A stretch of DNA of 64,000 nt from Gemmatimonadetes bacterium T265 (lineage in GTDB: Bacteria; Gemmatimonadota; Gemmatimonadetes; Gemmatimonadales; Gemmatimonadaceae): positions 1 to 64,000 of the forward strand of contig BPUI01000005.1 of NCBI GenBank assembly GCA_019973575.1, written 5' to 3'. Shown piece by piece: positions 35,847-44,989 of the stretch (position 1 is its first letter; every line of letters begins with the position of its first letter). The translations under genes and the position numbers were made by a program. A model generated the notes under the pieces. It was not told where the DNA came from. It saw nothing but the letters and a program-made list of their open reading frames with translations, and ran no database searches.

Positions 35847-36628
35847 GGCAGCGGCAGCGCGGCGGCGAACGCGCCGAGTGCGGCCGCGAGCTCCGCGGGG
35901 GCCTCGACCGGAACGAGGTGCCCAACGTCGGCGACGTCGAGCATGCGCGCGCCCGCGATGCGGCCCCGCACCTCGCGCTCGAGCGTCGCGTGCGCCATCA
36001 CCGGGTCCCGGCCGCCGGCCACGACGAGCGTGGGCGCGTCGACGCCCGGCATCGCCGCCGAAATGTCCTCGCGGCTCCCCGCGCGCATCCACGCGTCCCA
36101 CGCGACGCGCGAGCTGCGCAGGCTGTCGGCGACGACTTGGTCGAACGCGGCCGGCGCGAGCGGGCGCACGGTGATCCGGCATGCGGTGTCGACGGCGGCG
36201 GCGTGGTCGCCGTAGCTGGCGAGCGTGTGGGCGCGGCTCGCCTCGGTCATCGGCTCGGGCGTCGGTGGCGAGGGCGCGACGAGCACGAGCCCGGCGAGCC
36301 CCGCCGGCCGGCGCGCGGCGAGCGCCATCGCGATCTTGCCGCCCATCGAGTGCCCGACGAGCACGTACCGGCCCGACGGGCCGCCGAACCCGAGCGCGGT
36401 GACCAACGCGGCCAGGTCGTCGGCCGAGTCGCCGACCGCGTAGCCGGCGGCGGGCGCGGGCGAGTCGCCGAAGCCGCGCAGGTCGGCCGCGACGCAGCGG
36501 TGCCGGGGGGCGAGCGCGGCGACGACGGCGTCCCACGCGCGCGCCGAGCCGGCGTAGTAGTGGAGGAAGATGAACGTGGGGCTCCCCCGCCCGCGGTCGG
36601 CGCGGGACAGGGCGACAGGCGGCGCCAT
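35843..36628 (-). CDS. Alpha/beta-fold hydrolase
   Basis: 261 aa. The oxyanion-hole region 'FIFLHYYAGSARAWDAVV', nucleophile elbow 'LVGHSMGGKIAMALAAR' (Ser), 'VVAGGRDPVM' (Asp) and 'VADVGHLVPVEAP' (His) form a complete catalytic triad. Family members include esterases, lactonases and haloperoxidase-like enzymes; a lactonase role would fit the sugar-oxidation context but is only inference. Follows cytochrome b by 8 bases. Confidence 0.87.
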   Translation of the reverse strand: MAPPVALSRADRGRGSPTFIFLHYYAGSARAWDAVVAALAPRHRCVAADLRGFGDSPAPAAGYAVGDSADDLAALVTALGFGGPSGRYVLVGHSMGGKIAMALAARRPAGLAGLVLVAPSPPTPEPMTEASRAHTLASYGDHAAAVDTACRITVRPLAPAAFDQVVADSLRSSRVAWDAWMRAGSREDISAAMPGVDAPTLVVAGGRDPVMAHATLEREVRGRIAGARMLDVADVGHLVPVEAPAELAAALGAFAAALPLP

Positions 36629-36636
36629 CGTTAGGC

Positions 36637-38052
36637 CTACCGTCGGGCCCGCACGGTGAGGTAGGCGACGATCGCGTCGAGCTCGCCCGGGGCGAGGTTC
36701 GCGGCGTAGGCGGGCATGTTCCCCGCCCCGCCGAGGATGCGCGAGACGATCTGCGCGTGGTTCAGCCGCTCGGCCACGTGCGTCAGGTCGGGCCCGCGGA
36801 TGCCGCCCTCGGCGCCGATCATGTGGCAGTACTCGCACCCGCGGTCGTGGAACAGCTGCGCCCCCCGCACGACCTCCGCCACGGCCGGCGCGGGCGCTGC
36901 CATCGCCGGCGCCGCGACCGGGCGCACGCCGAAGCGCGGCGACCACGGCGCGCGGTCGCCGAGCACGGTGAGCCACGCGAGCCCCGCGACGACCACGCCC
37001 ACCGTCACCGGCGCCCACCGCCGCGCGCGCAGGTGCCGGCTCCCCCTCCCCCCGACGAACGGCAGGGCGAGGAGCGCCGCGGCCGCGGCGAGCGGCCCGA
37101 GGACCATCACCGGCGTCTCGAGCCGCCGCGGCAGCTCGGCGAGCGCCGCGAAGTACCAGAGGAAGTACCAGTCCGGCCGCGGCGACGCGTCGACGAGCGT
37201 CGGGTCGGGTGGGCGGCCTAACGGGACCGGGCCGACGGCGAGCGCGAGGCCGAGCACCGCGGCGACGACGAGCGCGCCGAACGCCGCGTCGCGCCAGGCG
37301 ACGTCGGGCCAGAACGGGCGCCCCTCGCGCGCGAGGAGGGCGCGGTACCACGCGCTGTAGCCCGGCTCCGCGGGCGCGCTGATCTCGGGCGGCTCGGAGA
37401 TGCCGTTGCGGAGCACGAGCCAGAGGTGCACGCCGACGAGCGCGAAGATCGCGGCCGGGAGCGCGAAGACGTGCGTCGCGAACGCGCGCGTGAGTGTCGG
37501 CGCGCCGAGCGTGGAGCCGCCGAGAATGAGGTGCACGAGCCACGGTCCGACGAGCGGGACGCGCGCCGCCTGCTCCGCCGCGACGACCGCCGACCAGATC
37601 GCGTCCTGGTCCCAGCGGAGGAGCTGCCCGGTGAAGGCCATCGCGAGCGTCGCGAAGAGCAGCCCCACGCCGGTCAGCCAGGCGATCTCGCGCGGGTACT
37701 TGTAGGAGGCGGTGAGGAAGACGCGCGCCATGTGGGCCGCGACGAGGACCACCATCGCCGACGCGCCGAAGTAGTGCAGCCCGCGCAGCACCCGCCCGAA
37801 CGCCGCGGCGTGCGTGATCCACTGCAGGCTCGGGTAGGCCTGCGCGGCGGAGGGGGCGTACACCGTGGCGAGCACGGTGCCCGTGACGACCTGGATCGCG
37901 AACGCGACAAGCGTCGCGCTCCCGAACACGTAGCGCCAGCCCGTGCGCGGCGGCACCGGGTGGCGCAGCATCCGCCCCGTCGCGGAGAGCAGCCCGCTCC
38001 GGTCCTCGATCCACGCGAGGGCGCGCACCCACGGGTTCTCGCCGCCGTTCAC
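36637..38052 (-). CDS. Cytochrome b with fused C-terminal cytochrome c domain
   Basis: 471 aa from GTG 38052. The N-terminal half has the four-helix b-type core with haem-ligand histidines ('VLRGLHYFGASAMVVLVAAHMARVF', 'ATHVFALPAAIFALVGVHLWLVLRNG') and the Qo-site PEWY motif appears as 'SPRPDWYFLWYFA' (P-D-W-Y). A C-terminal cytochrome c domain (about 385-470) has CEYCH and a distal Met in 'GNMPAY'. Together with the Rieske protein just upstream it forms a bc-type quinol:cytochrome c reductase in which cytochrome c is fused to cytochrome b. Confidence 0.9.
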   Translation of the reverse strand: MNGGENPWVRALAWIEDRSGLLSATGRMLRHPVPPRTGWRYVFGSATLVAFAIQVVTGTVLATVYAPSAAQAYPSLQWITHAAAFGRVLRGLHYFGASAMVVLVAAHMARVFLTASYKYPREIAWLTGVGLLFATLAMAFTGQLLRWDQDAIWSAVVAAEQAARVPLVGPWLVHLILGGSTLGAPTLTRAFATHVFALPAAIFALVGVHLWLVLRNGISEPPEISAPAEPGYSAWYRALLAREGRPFWPDVAWRDAAFGALVVAAVLGLALAVGPVPLGRPPDPTLVDASPRPDWYFLWYFAALAELPRRLETPVMVLGPLAAAAALLALPFVGGRGSRHLRARRWAPVTVGVVVAGLAWLTVLGDRAPWSPRFGVRPVAAPAMAAPAPAVAEVVRGAQLFHDRGCEYCHMIGAEGGIRGPDLTHVAERLNHAQIVSRILGGAGNMPAYAANLAPGELDAIVAYLTVRARR

Positions 38053-38060
38053 GCGATGCG

Positions 38061-38606
38061 TTAAGCGCGGGTGATCGGCAGCGGCCCGGCGTCGAGCAGC
38101 ACGCGGCCGCCCTCGACGCGCACCGGGTAGCGCGTGAGCGCGCGCGGCGGCGGGCCCGCGGCCACCGCGCCGTCCTCGGAGTACACGCCGCCGTGGCACG
38201 GGCACATGAACAGCTTCGCGCCCGCCACCCACCGCACCGGACAGCCGAGGTGCGTGCACTCGACAGCGAACGCGGTGAACTCCGCCGGCCCGGTCCGGCG
38301 CAGCCAGGCCGCGCTCCGCCCCGTCGCGCCGCTCCAGGCGAGCGGCGCGGGGTCGTCGAAGGCCACGCGCACCGTCGCGCCGACGGCGAAGTCGTCGACG
38401 CGCCCGACCACGCGCCACGCGCGCGTCGGCCGGCCGACGAGCGGCGCGAGCAGGAAGCCCACCGCGGGCACGGCGACCGCCGCCGCGGCGAGGCCGCCGA
38501 GCGCCGTGCTCACCCGCGCGAGAAAGCGGCGCCGCTCGGGCGAGGGCTCGGGTTCGCTCGGCGGCGCGAGGCGCGCGTCGCCCGGGGCGTCGGAAACGGA
38601 AGTCAC
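38061..38606 (-). CDS. Rieske iron-sulfur protein
   Basis: 181 aa. A twin-arginine-like N-terminus ('[32 protein letters not shown]') anchors the protein, and the 2Fe-2S site is complete: 'CTHLGCPV' and '[12 protein letters not shown]'. It transfers electrons from quinol at the cytochrome b Qo site to the cytochrome c domain. The GTG start lies 6 bases after the CtaG-cyt c gene and the stop 8 bases before cytochrome b. Confidence 0.93.
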   Translation of the reverse strand: MTSVSDAPGDARLAPPSEPEPSPERRRFLARVSTALGGLAAAAVAVPAVGFLLAPLVGRPTRAWRVVGRVDDFAVGATVRVAFDDPAPLAWSGATGRSAAWLRRTGPAEFTAFAVECTHLGCPVRWVAGAKLFMCPCHGGVYSEDGAVAAGPPPRALTRYPVRVEGGRVLLDAGPLPITRA

Positions 38607-38612
38607 ACGCGC

Positions 38613-39935
38613 TCAGTGCAGGGTGTAGAGGTACGCCGCGATGTCGCGCGCGTCTCGGTCGGTGACGCCGAGGTTGGGCATCGCGTTGCCGGGCACGACC
38701 GCCTGCGGCTGCTGGATCCAGTGCACGAGGTTCTCCTGCGTGTTCGGCAGCACCCCGGCCACGTAGGAGCGGCGCCCGAACGCGGTGAGCGGCGGCCCGA
38801 CCATCCCGCCCGCGCCGTCGACGCCCGGGACCACGTGGCACGACCCGCACCCGTAGGTCCCGAGCGCGCGCACCCCGCGGTCCGCGTCGCCGCCGTCCAC
38901 GCCGCGGAAGGGTGCGCCGCCGGTGTCGTCGCACGCCGCGGCCGCGGCGGTCGCGGCCGCGACGCACACGGCGGCGATCGACCACGCCGCCGCCCGCTCG
39001 CGGCGCGCGCCCACCGACGCGCGAGCGCGCTCCGCCCCCCGCAGCCAGCGCACGAAGAGTGCGCTCGCCACGCCGAGGTAGACGAGTCCCGCGGGCACCC
39101 ACATCACCACGCCCGCGAGCTGCTGGTCTTCGAGCGGGGTGAGGCCCCACGCCGCGGTGGTGCCGTAGTGGCCCGCGTACCACGGCCGCATGGCGAAGGT
39201 GAGCGCCGCGCCTAACAACCCCATCGGCACGCCGGCCGCGGTCACGTAGAGCAACCGCGCCCCGTCGCCGAAACGGCGCGCCGTAGCGCGGCCGGCGGGC
39301 CGAACCACCGGCCACCAGAAGAGCGCGGCTGCGCCTAACAGGGTCACGTGCTCCAGCGCGTGCACCGCGGGGCGGCGGAGCGCCCAGTCGTACGGCCCGG
39401 GCGCGTGCCAGAAGAACTCGCTCGCCAGATGGAGCGTCACGGCCACGCCCGGCGCGGCGACCAGCGCGACGCCGCCCCGCAGCGCGGGGTGTGCCACCCA
39501 CGCCCGCCCGACACGCCGACGCGCGCGCTCCGGCAGCGCCCAGAGCATCGCGAGCGCGGGCAGCCCCGCGGCGAGCAACGGCGCGGCGACGAGGATGAGC
39601 AGCAGATGCTGCCCCATGTGCGCCGTGAAGAGCGCGTCGGCCACCGCATCGAGTGGCGTGACGAGCGCGAGCGCGACGGTCGCGACCCCCGCGGCGTAGG
39701 CCCACGCGCGCCAGCGCGCGATGCCCCGCCCCACGCCCGCGCGCGCCCACGCGCGTCGCACGCCGGTCGCGTACCACAGGGCGCCGACCCCGAGCCCGGC
39801 AACGACGCCGGGGCTCGCCGGCCACGTGCGCCAGAGATCGTGCGGCTCGGGCGCGAGCCCGGGGTGCGCGTGCGCGGCCGCCGGCAATGCCGCAAGCGCG
39901 ACCGCGAGCGCCGTCGTAGCGGTCACAGCCCGCAT
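38613..39935 (-). CDS. ctaG: CtaG (caa3-type) protein fused to cytochrome c
   Basis: 440 aa from ATG 39935. A signal peptide (MRAVTATTALAVALAALPAAAHA) is followed by a polytopic caa3_CtaG domain ('HMGQHLLLILVAAPLLAAGLPALA', 'HLASEFFWHAPGPYDWALRRPAVHALEHVTLLGAAALFWWPVV', 'LTPLEDQQLAGVVMWVPAGLVYL'). CtaG assists copper insertion or assembly of caa3 oxidases. After a last membrane helix comes a class I cytochrome c domain (about 355-440, CGSCH; Met in 'GNAMPNL'). CtaG-cytochrome c fusion is unusual. The start overlaps the preceding gene by 13 bases. Confidence 0.87.
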   Translation of the reverse strand: MRAVTATTALAVALAALPAAAHAHPGLAPEPHDLWRTWPASPGVVAGLGVGALWYATGVRRAWARAGVGRGIARWRAWAYAAGVATVALALVTPLDAVADALFTAHMGQHLLLILVAAPLLAAGLPALAMLWALPERARRRVGRAWVAHPALRGGVALVAAPGVAVTLHLASEFFWHAPGPYDWALRRPAVHALEHVTLLGAAALFWWPVVRPAGRATARRFGDGARLLYVTAAGVPMGLLGAALTFAMRPWYAGHYGTTAAWGLTPLEDQQLAGVVMWVPAGLVYLGVASALFVRWLRGAERARASVGARRERAAAWSIAAVCVAAATAAAAACDDTGGAPFRGVDGGDADRGVRALGTYGCGSCHVVPGVDGAGGMVGPPLTAFGRRSYVAGVLPNTQENLVHWIQQPQAVVPGNAMPNLGVTDRDARDIAAYLYTLH

Positions 39936-40504
39936 GCCGGGACCACGAAGAGGGCGATCCCGTGCACCAGGCTCGCGATCACGAAGGTGACGCTCGTCAG
40001 GATGCCCGACATCGCCATGAACCGCGTGCGTCCCTCGCCGATCTCGAGCGCCGAGCGAACGTGCGTCGTTCCGCCAGTGTCGGCGTCCGCAGAACCACCG
40101 CCCTGCTGCGCGCCCTGCAGCGCGTCGGTCGTCGCGCCCCCGACCTCGCCGCGCGAGCGCGTCCACTCGCGGTGGGCGAAGAAACCGGCCCCGGTACCGA
40201 CCGCGACGGCCAGCACACTGACCACGAGCGCGAGCATCCACGTGCCGCCCACGTTCGGCGCGCCGAGGGGGTAGAGTCCGGGGTAGCACGCATGGGCCGC
40301 CACCCCGAAGTTGACGAGCGACTGCACGCTCCACGCGGCCGGCGCGGCGAAGATCCCGAACCACAGCGCCGCGTTGCTCACGTTCCCGCGCTGCGGCGCG
40401 GGGTGCCCGGCCGGCGACTGCTCCGCCTCCCGGCCCGCGCCGCTACCGCCGGGCGTCGGGCCGCTCTCGCGTTCGCGCGCACGTGGGCTCCCGCGTTCAG
40501 TCAT
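39923..40504 (-). CDS. Small membrane protein of the oxidase cluster
   Basis: 193 aa. A charged, Gly/Pro-rich N-terminus (about 45 residues) precedes three to four membrane helices ('ALWFGIFAAPAAWSVQSLVNFGVAAHACYPGLYPL', 'MLALVVSVLAVAVGTGAGFFAH', 'FMAMSGILTSVTFVIASLVHGIALFVVPAC'). No family name is certain. Such proteins sit beside CtaG and oxidase genes in similar clusters, so an accessory or assembly role is likely. 7 bases after the CoxI-III gene. Confidence 0.7.
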   Translation of the reverse strand: MTERGSPRARERESGPTPGGSGAGREAEQSPAGHPAPQRGNVSNAALWFGIFAAPAAWSVQSLVNFGVAAHACYPGLYPLGAPNVGGTWMLALVVSVLAVAVGTGAGFFAHREWTRSRGEVGGATTDALQGAQQGGGSADADTGGTTHVRSALEIGEGRTRFMAMSGILTSVTFVIASLVHGIALFVVPACGL

Positions 40505-40511
40505 CGGACGG

Positions 40512-43016
40512 TCACCGGAAGTGGGGCGTGAGGTAGAGCGCCGTGAACACCGCGAGCCACACCACGTCGACGAAGTGCCAGTACATGGCCGCGTTGGTCA
40601 CCGCGAGGCGGCGGTGGGCGGTGAAGTGCCCCCGCATCGCGCGCACGAGCACGACGAGGAGCATCACGACGCCGACCGCGACGTGCGCGCCGTGGAAGCT
40701 CGTGATCGCGTAGAAGAGCGAGGCCGAGGCGTCCTGGGTCGGGCCGAAGGTCTTGCGGCTGTACTCCAGCAGCTGCAGCCCGAGGAAGACGAGCCCCATG
40801 CCCGCGGTGATCGCGAGCCCGAGCTTGAGTCGCCCCTCGTCCCCGCGCCGCGCCCCGCGCTCGGCCCAGATCAGCACGCCGCTGCTCGCGATGAGGATCG
40901 CGGTGTTGACCCCGACGAGCTTCAGGTCCGGCGCGCCGTAGAGCGGCCACGGATTGGTCGACAGCGAGCCGAGGTAGAAATAGCTGAACAGGAAGTAGCC
41001 GAACAGCGCGGCCTCCGTCCCGATCACGCACGTCATGCCCCAGAAGCCGACCGAGTTGCTCCCGAGCCCGGACGTTGGGAGGTCACCGAACGGCGTGTCG
41101 ACGTCGCCGGTGTGGCGCCGCTGATCGGACGACGGCCAGAGCCACGCGACGACCGTGACGAGCGCCGCCGCCGCGGCGAGCCCGGCAAGCCACCAGACGC
41201 CGAACAGCAGCCCGTACGCGAGCGCCAGCAGCGCCGTCGCGAGCGCGAGCGGCGCGTACGAGTCGTCGGGCATGCGGAGCACGGCGGTGGGCTGCCCGTC
41301 GAGCGCCGAAGTCTCGAACGTTTCGCGCCCGTCGGCGAGCACGGGGCCGCGGTCGACGACAGAGCGCCCCGTGCCCTCCGTGCCCAACCGGTCCTCCCAG
41401 AGCGGATGGCGGCTCGCCACGGTCGGGATCACCGCGAAGTTGTAGGGCGGCGGCGGCGAGGTCGTCGCCCACTCGAGCGTCCCCGCGTCCCACGGGTTCG
41501 GCCCGGCGCGCTGGCCGCGGTAGCGGCTGACGACGACGTCGTAGAGGAAGACGAGCATGCCGGCCGCGAAGAGCGCCGCGCCCACGGTCTCGACGAGGTT
41601 CGCCGTCTCCCAGCCGAGCCCGGCCTCGTAGGTGTAGATGCGGCGCGGCATGCCGAGCATCCCGACGATGTGCATCGGGAAGAACACGACGTTGGTCGCG
41701 ACGAAGATCATCCAGAAACTCCACTTCGCGAGCGTCTCGTCCATCAGCCGCCCGGTGAACTTCGGGAACCAGTAGATGATCCCCGCGAGCACCGGGTACA
41801 CGTTGATCCCGACGAGCACGTAGTGCAGGTGCGCGACGACGAAGTACGTGTCGGTCAGCTGCCAGTCGAAGGGCACCGCGGCCGTCATCACGCCGTTGAC
41901 GCCGCCGATGACGAACAGCACGATGAAGCCGAGCATGAAGAGCATCGCCGCGGTGAGGCGCGGCCGTCCGTAGTACACGGTCGCGATCCACGCGAACGTC
42001 GAGACGCCGCTCGGGATCGCGATCACCATGCTCGCCGCGCCGAAGAACGACATCGAGAGCGGCGGCAGTCCGGTGGCGAACATGTGGTGCACCCAGACGC
42101 CGAAGCCCAACAGCGCCGTGACCACCGTCGAGAGCGCGACGAAGGTGTAGCCGACGAGCGGGCGTCGCGCGAACGTGGGCAGCGCGTCCGAGACGATGCC
42201 GATCGCGGGGAGCACGATCACGTAGACCCACGGATGCCCGAACATCCAGAACAGGTGCTGCCAGAGCAGCGGATGCCCCTGGCTGGCCGCGTCGTAGAAG
42301 TGGAAGCCGAAGCGCCGGTCGAGGTAGAGGAACGTCAGTGCCGCCGTGAGGGCGGGCACCGCCGCGAGGTTGACGAACGACGTCGACAGCGTCCCCCAGA
42401 CGATGATCGGCAGCCGGTTGAGCGACATCCCCGGCGCCCGCGTCGTGAACAGCGTGACGATGAAGTTGACGGCGCCGACGGTCGTCGAGACGCTCAGCAG
42501 CAGCAGGCCGAGCGCGTAGAAGTCGATGTTGTGGCCGGGGTTGTAGGCGGCGCCCGCGTAGGGCACGTAGTCGAACCACCCGGCGTTGGGCATCTGGCCG
42601 AGCAGGGTGCTCGTGTAGATGAAGATCCCGGCGGCGAGAAAGGTCCAGTAGGAGAGCGCGTTGAGGCGCGGGAACGCCATGTCGCGCGCGCCCAACATCA
42701 GCGGCCAGATGAAGTTGGCGAACCCCGACAGGATCGGCCCGGCGTAGAGGAAGATCATCGTCACGCCGTGCATGCTGAACAGCTCGTTGTACTGCTCGGG
42801 CCCGAGAATCGACAGGTTGGCCCGGGCGAGCTGCGCGCGCATCGCGAGCGCCTCGATTCCGCCGATCAGCAGGAAGACGAAGGCGGTGACGAGGTAGCGC
42901 TTCCCGATCGTCTTGTGGTCGACGCTGGAGAGCGAGCCGCGCCACCCGCGCGGCGTTTCCCACGTGCGCTGCAGGCGCTCGACCGGGGCGCGGTCGGCGG
43001 CGACGAGAGTGGCCAA
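40512..43016 (-). CDS. ctaDE: Cytochrome c oxidase subunits I+III fusion lacking key proton-channel residues
   Basis: 834 aa. Subunit I (about 1-560) has haem a ligands H83 and the 'VAHLHYV' pair, CuB ligands H261, H310 and H311, and cross-linking Tyr265 ('GHPWVYVIVLP'), so the redox centres are complete. The D-channel entry Asp112 is kept ('GARDMAFPRLNALSYW'). The residue equivalent to E286 is Trp263 (HPEVY becomes HPWVY) and the one equivalent to K362 is Ser339 ('IPSGVSTFAW'). Subunit III (about 600-834) is fused behind a linker ('NSVGFWGMTCVIGTEAALFGYFLFSYFYL'...'TSFHGAHVAVGVVMLL'). It reduces O2 with electrons from cytochrome c; proton pumping is uncertain. Confidence 0.93.
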   Translation of the reverse strand: MATLVAADRAPVERLQRTWETPRGWRGSLSSVDHKTIGKRYLVTAFVFLLIGGIEALAMRAQLARANLSILGPEQYNELFSMHGVTMIFLYAGPILSGFANFIWPLMLGARDMAFPRLNALSYWTFLAAGIFIYTSTLLGQMPNAGWFDYVPYAGAAYNPGHNIDFYALGLLLLSVSTTVGAVNFIVTLFTTRAPGMSLNRLPIIVWGTLSTSFVNLAAVPALTAALTFLYLDRRFGFHFYDAASQGHPLLWQHLFWMFGHPWVYVIVLPAIGIVSDALPTFARRPLVGYTFVALSTVVTALLGFGVWVHHMFATGLPPLSMSFFGAASMVIAIPSGVSTFAWIATVYYGRPRLTAAMLFMLGFIVLFVIGGVNGVMTAAVPFDWQLTDTYFVVAHLHYVLVGINVYPVLAGIIYWFPKFTGRLMDETLAKWSFWMIFVATNVVFFPMHIVGMLGMPRRIYTYEAGLGWETANLVETVGAALFAAGMLVFLYDVVVSRYRGQRAGPNPWDAGTLEWATTSPPPPYNFAVIPTVASRHPLWEDRLGTEGTGRSVVDRGPVLADGRETFETSALDGQPTAVLRMPDDSYAPLALATALLALAYGLLFGVWWLAGLAAAAALVTVVAWLWPSSDQRRHTGDVDTPFGDLPTSGLGSNSVGFWGMTCVIGTEAALFGYFLFSYFYLGSLSTNPWPLYGAPDLKLVGVNTAILIASSGVLIWAERGARRGDEGRLKLGLAITAGMGLVFLGLQLLEYSRKTFGPTQDASASLFYAITSFHGAHVAVGVVMLLVVLVRAMRGHFTAHRRLAVTNAAMYWHFVDVVWLAVFTALYLTPHFR

Positions 43017-43061
43017 GGGAAGAGTCCTCCGCGCGGGGGCGTTGGCGGTGACGCCTACGCG

Positions 43062-44417
43062 TCAACGCAGCGTCTGCAGGTAGTGGACGACGGCGAGCAG
43101 GTCGTTCGGCGGGAGCGGCAGCGCGGGCATCCGTGCGCCGGGCTTCACGGTCTGCGCGTTGGCGACCCAGCCAGCGAGGTTGCCGGTGGTGTTGGGCAGG
43201 ATGCCGCCCGCGATCGTCGCGCGCGAAGCGACGTGCGTGAGGTCGGGCCCGACCCGGCCCAACGCGTCGCTGCCGCGCACCGCGTGGCACGCGCCGCAGT
43301 TGGCGAGGAACACCGCCTGTCCGGCCCGCGCGAGCGAATCCGCCGTTGGGCCCACCCCCGTCAGGCCCGCCGACGTCGGCCCCGCCCCCGCGGTCCCCCC
43401 CGCAGCCACGTACGTCGGCGCGACCGCCGGTGACGGCGTCGCCACCGGCGGGCCGAAGCCCGACACCAGGCCGGCCTCGTCGGCGCCGTTCACCGGCTGC
43501 GCGCGCGTGGCGGGCATCGACTCACCCACGGGCTGACTCGCGCGCCCGCTCGCGGCGCTCCGGATCGCGGCCGGCACAAGCGGCACGGCCGACGCCCGCT
43601 GCCCCGCGGCCCACCGCTCGAACTCGGCCGGCGGATCGGCGACCACGTACAGCGCCATCTTCGCGTGCTCCATCCCGCAGTACTCGGCGCACTGCCCGCG
43701 GTAGCGCCCCGCACGGCTCGCCTCCAGCCACATCTCGTTGATCTGCCCGGGAATCACGTCCGTCTTCCCCGCGAGCTCGGGCACCCAGAAGCTGTGAATC
43801 ACGTCGCCCGCGCGCAGCCGCACGCGCACCGGGCGGCCCACCGGGATGTGCAGCTCGTTGGCGGTGTAGAAAGCGTGCTCGGGAAGCGAGTCGTGGTACT
43901 GCGCCTCCCACCACCACTGGTGCCCCGTGATGTCGAGCGTGAGCGTGGGCACGCTCGGCGGGCGCGCCACGGCGCGCAACGTGCCCACGATCCCGACGAA
44001 CGCGGCGACGAGCACGACGATCGAGACGCCCGTGCCCCAGTAGATCCAGGGGAGCCCGCTGTCGCCGCCGTGCCGTCGCGTGCCGCCCTGCTTCGCGTCC
44101 GTGGCCGGTGGATGGGCGTCGTCCACGGCCAGCGCGCGGCGCGCCGAGGGGCGTTCGCGCCCGCCGCCCGCGTCCGGACGCCGCCGGAAGATCGCAACGA
44201 GCAGCACCGCCGTCACCACCACGACCACCGCCGCCGACACGCCCGTGAGCCACCAGCCGAGCGTCGCCTCCGCGTCCGCCGCCGGGCCGGCGGGTCGCAT
44301 GTAGCTCGGCGAGTTGGGCGCTCCACAGGCCGCGGCGGATGGGACCAGCGCGAGGGCGCCTAACGCACCCACTCGGTGCGATACGCGGGTCGTCGCGAGT
44401 CCGTCACTGGTCGGCAT
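43062..44417 (-). CDS. ctaC: caa3-type cytochrome c oxidase subunit II with fused cytochrome c
   Basis: 451 aa. A lipobox-like signal (...PSAAAC) suggests a lipoprotein. Two membrane helices follow, then the CuA domain with 'DVIHSFWVPELAGKTDVIPG' and 'CAEYCGMEHAKM' (both Cys, His and Met ligands). A Pro/Ala/Gly-rich linker of about 80 residues leads to a cytochrome c domain (CGACH, 'ARMPALPLP'). It accepts electrons and passes them via CuA to subunit I. The start overlaps the upstream cytochrome c gene by 14 bases. Confidence 0.93.
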   Translation of the reverse strand: MPTSDGLATTRVSHRVGALGALALVPSAAACGAPNSPSYMRPAGPAADAEATLGWWLTGVSAAVVVVVTAVLLVAIFRRRPDAGGGRERPSARRALAVDDAHPPATDAKQGGTRRHGGDSGLPWIYWGTGVSIVVLVAAFVGIVGTLRAVARPPSVPTLTLDITGHQWWWEAQYHDSLPEHAFYTANELHIPVGRPVRVRLRAGDVIHSFWVPELAGKTDVIPGQINEMWLEASRAGRYRGQCAEYCGMEHAKMALYVVADPPAEFERWAAGQRASAVPLVPAAIRSAASGRASQPVGESMPATRAQPVNGADEAGLVSGFGPPVATPSPAVAPTYVAAGGTAGAGPTSAGLTGVGPTADSLARAGQAVFLANCGACHAVRGSDALGRVGPDLTHVASRATIAGGILPNTTGNLAGWVANAQTVKPGARMPALPLPPNDLLAVVHYLQTLR

Positions 44418-44985
44418 TCTGCGCCCCGCGCAGCGTCCGCGCGCCCGTCGTGTCCTCGTCGCCGAGGTCGCCCTGCTTGCCGCGATCGGCGAGCGGCGCC
44501 GGGAAGGTGCCGTGGAACGACTCGATGTAGGTCACGAGCTTCCAAAGCTGCTCGGGCGGGAGCGCGCGCCCCCACGCCGGCATCCCCTGCGGGCGTCCCT
44601 CCCAGAGCGTCTTGTAGATCTCCGCCGGCGAGCCGCCGTAGCGCCAGTAGCGGTCACGCAGGTTGGGGCCCATCCCGCCCTTGAGGTCGTAGCCGTGGCA
44701 GTCGGCGCAGTTCATCTGCTGGTACAGCGCGCCGCCCTCGCGTGCGGCGGCCGAGTCGCCCTCGTATGGGTTGCGGATCGTGTTCGCGAGGGTGTTGGGC
44801 GTCGCCCCCGCCCAGTCGCCTAACGGCACGCGCGCGAGCGTGCCCTCGTCCGGGATGGCGTTGGTGCCGCGACCCGCGCCGCGGATCTCCTGCTCGTGGC
44901 TGGTGTTGTCGCAGGCGGCGAGGGCCGCGCCGAGCGCGGCCGCGGCGGCGAGCGCCGTCGCGCGAAGAACGGGCGTGCGCATCAT
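44404..44985 (-). CDS. Lipoprotein monohaem cytochrome c
   Basis: 193 aa. The signal peptide ends in a lipobox (...GAALAAC25). One CADCH haem motif ('YQQMNCADCHGYDLKGGMGPNL') and a Met ligand in 'GRPQGMPAWGRALPPEQLWKLVTYI' define a class I cytochrome c. It lies 4 bases downstream of the PQQ dehydrogenase gene and overlaps subunit II, so it is the likely electron carrier from dehydrogenase to oxidase. Confidence 0.92.
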   Translation of the reverse strand: MMRTPVLRATALAAAAALGAALAACDNTSHEQEIRGAGRGTNAIPDEGTLARVPLGDWAGATPNTLANTIRNPYEGDSAAAREGGALYQQMNCADCHGYDLKGGMGPNLRDRYWRYGGSPAEIYKTLWEGRPQGMPAWGRALPPEQLWKLVTYIESFHGTFPAPLADRGKQGDLGDEDTTGARTLRGAQNADQ

Positions 44986-44989
44986 CCGG

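Noticed and set aside
40311-43433. Very long plus-strand open frame (over 1000 codons)
   Set aside because: It is antisense to the CoxI-III and CoxII genes, which have complete catalytic motifs. Its product is Arg/Glu/His-rich with no fold, as expected from GC-rich codon structure.
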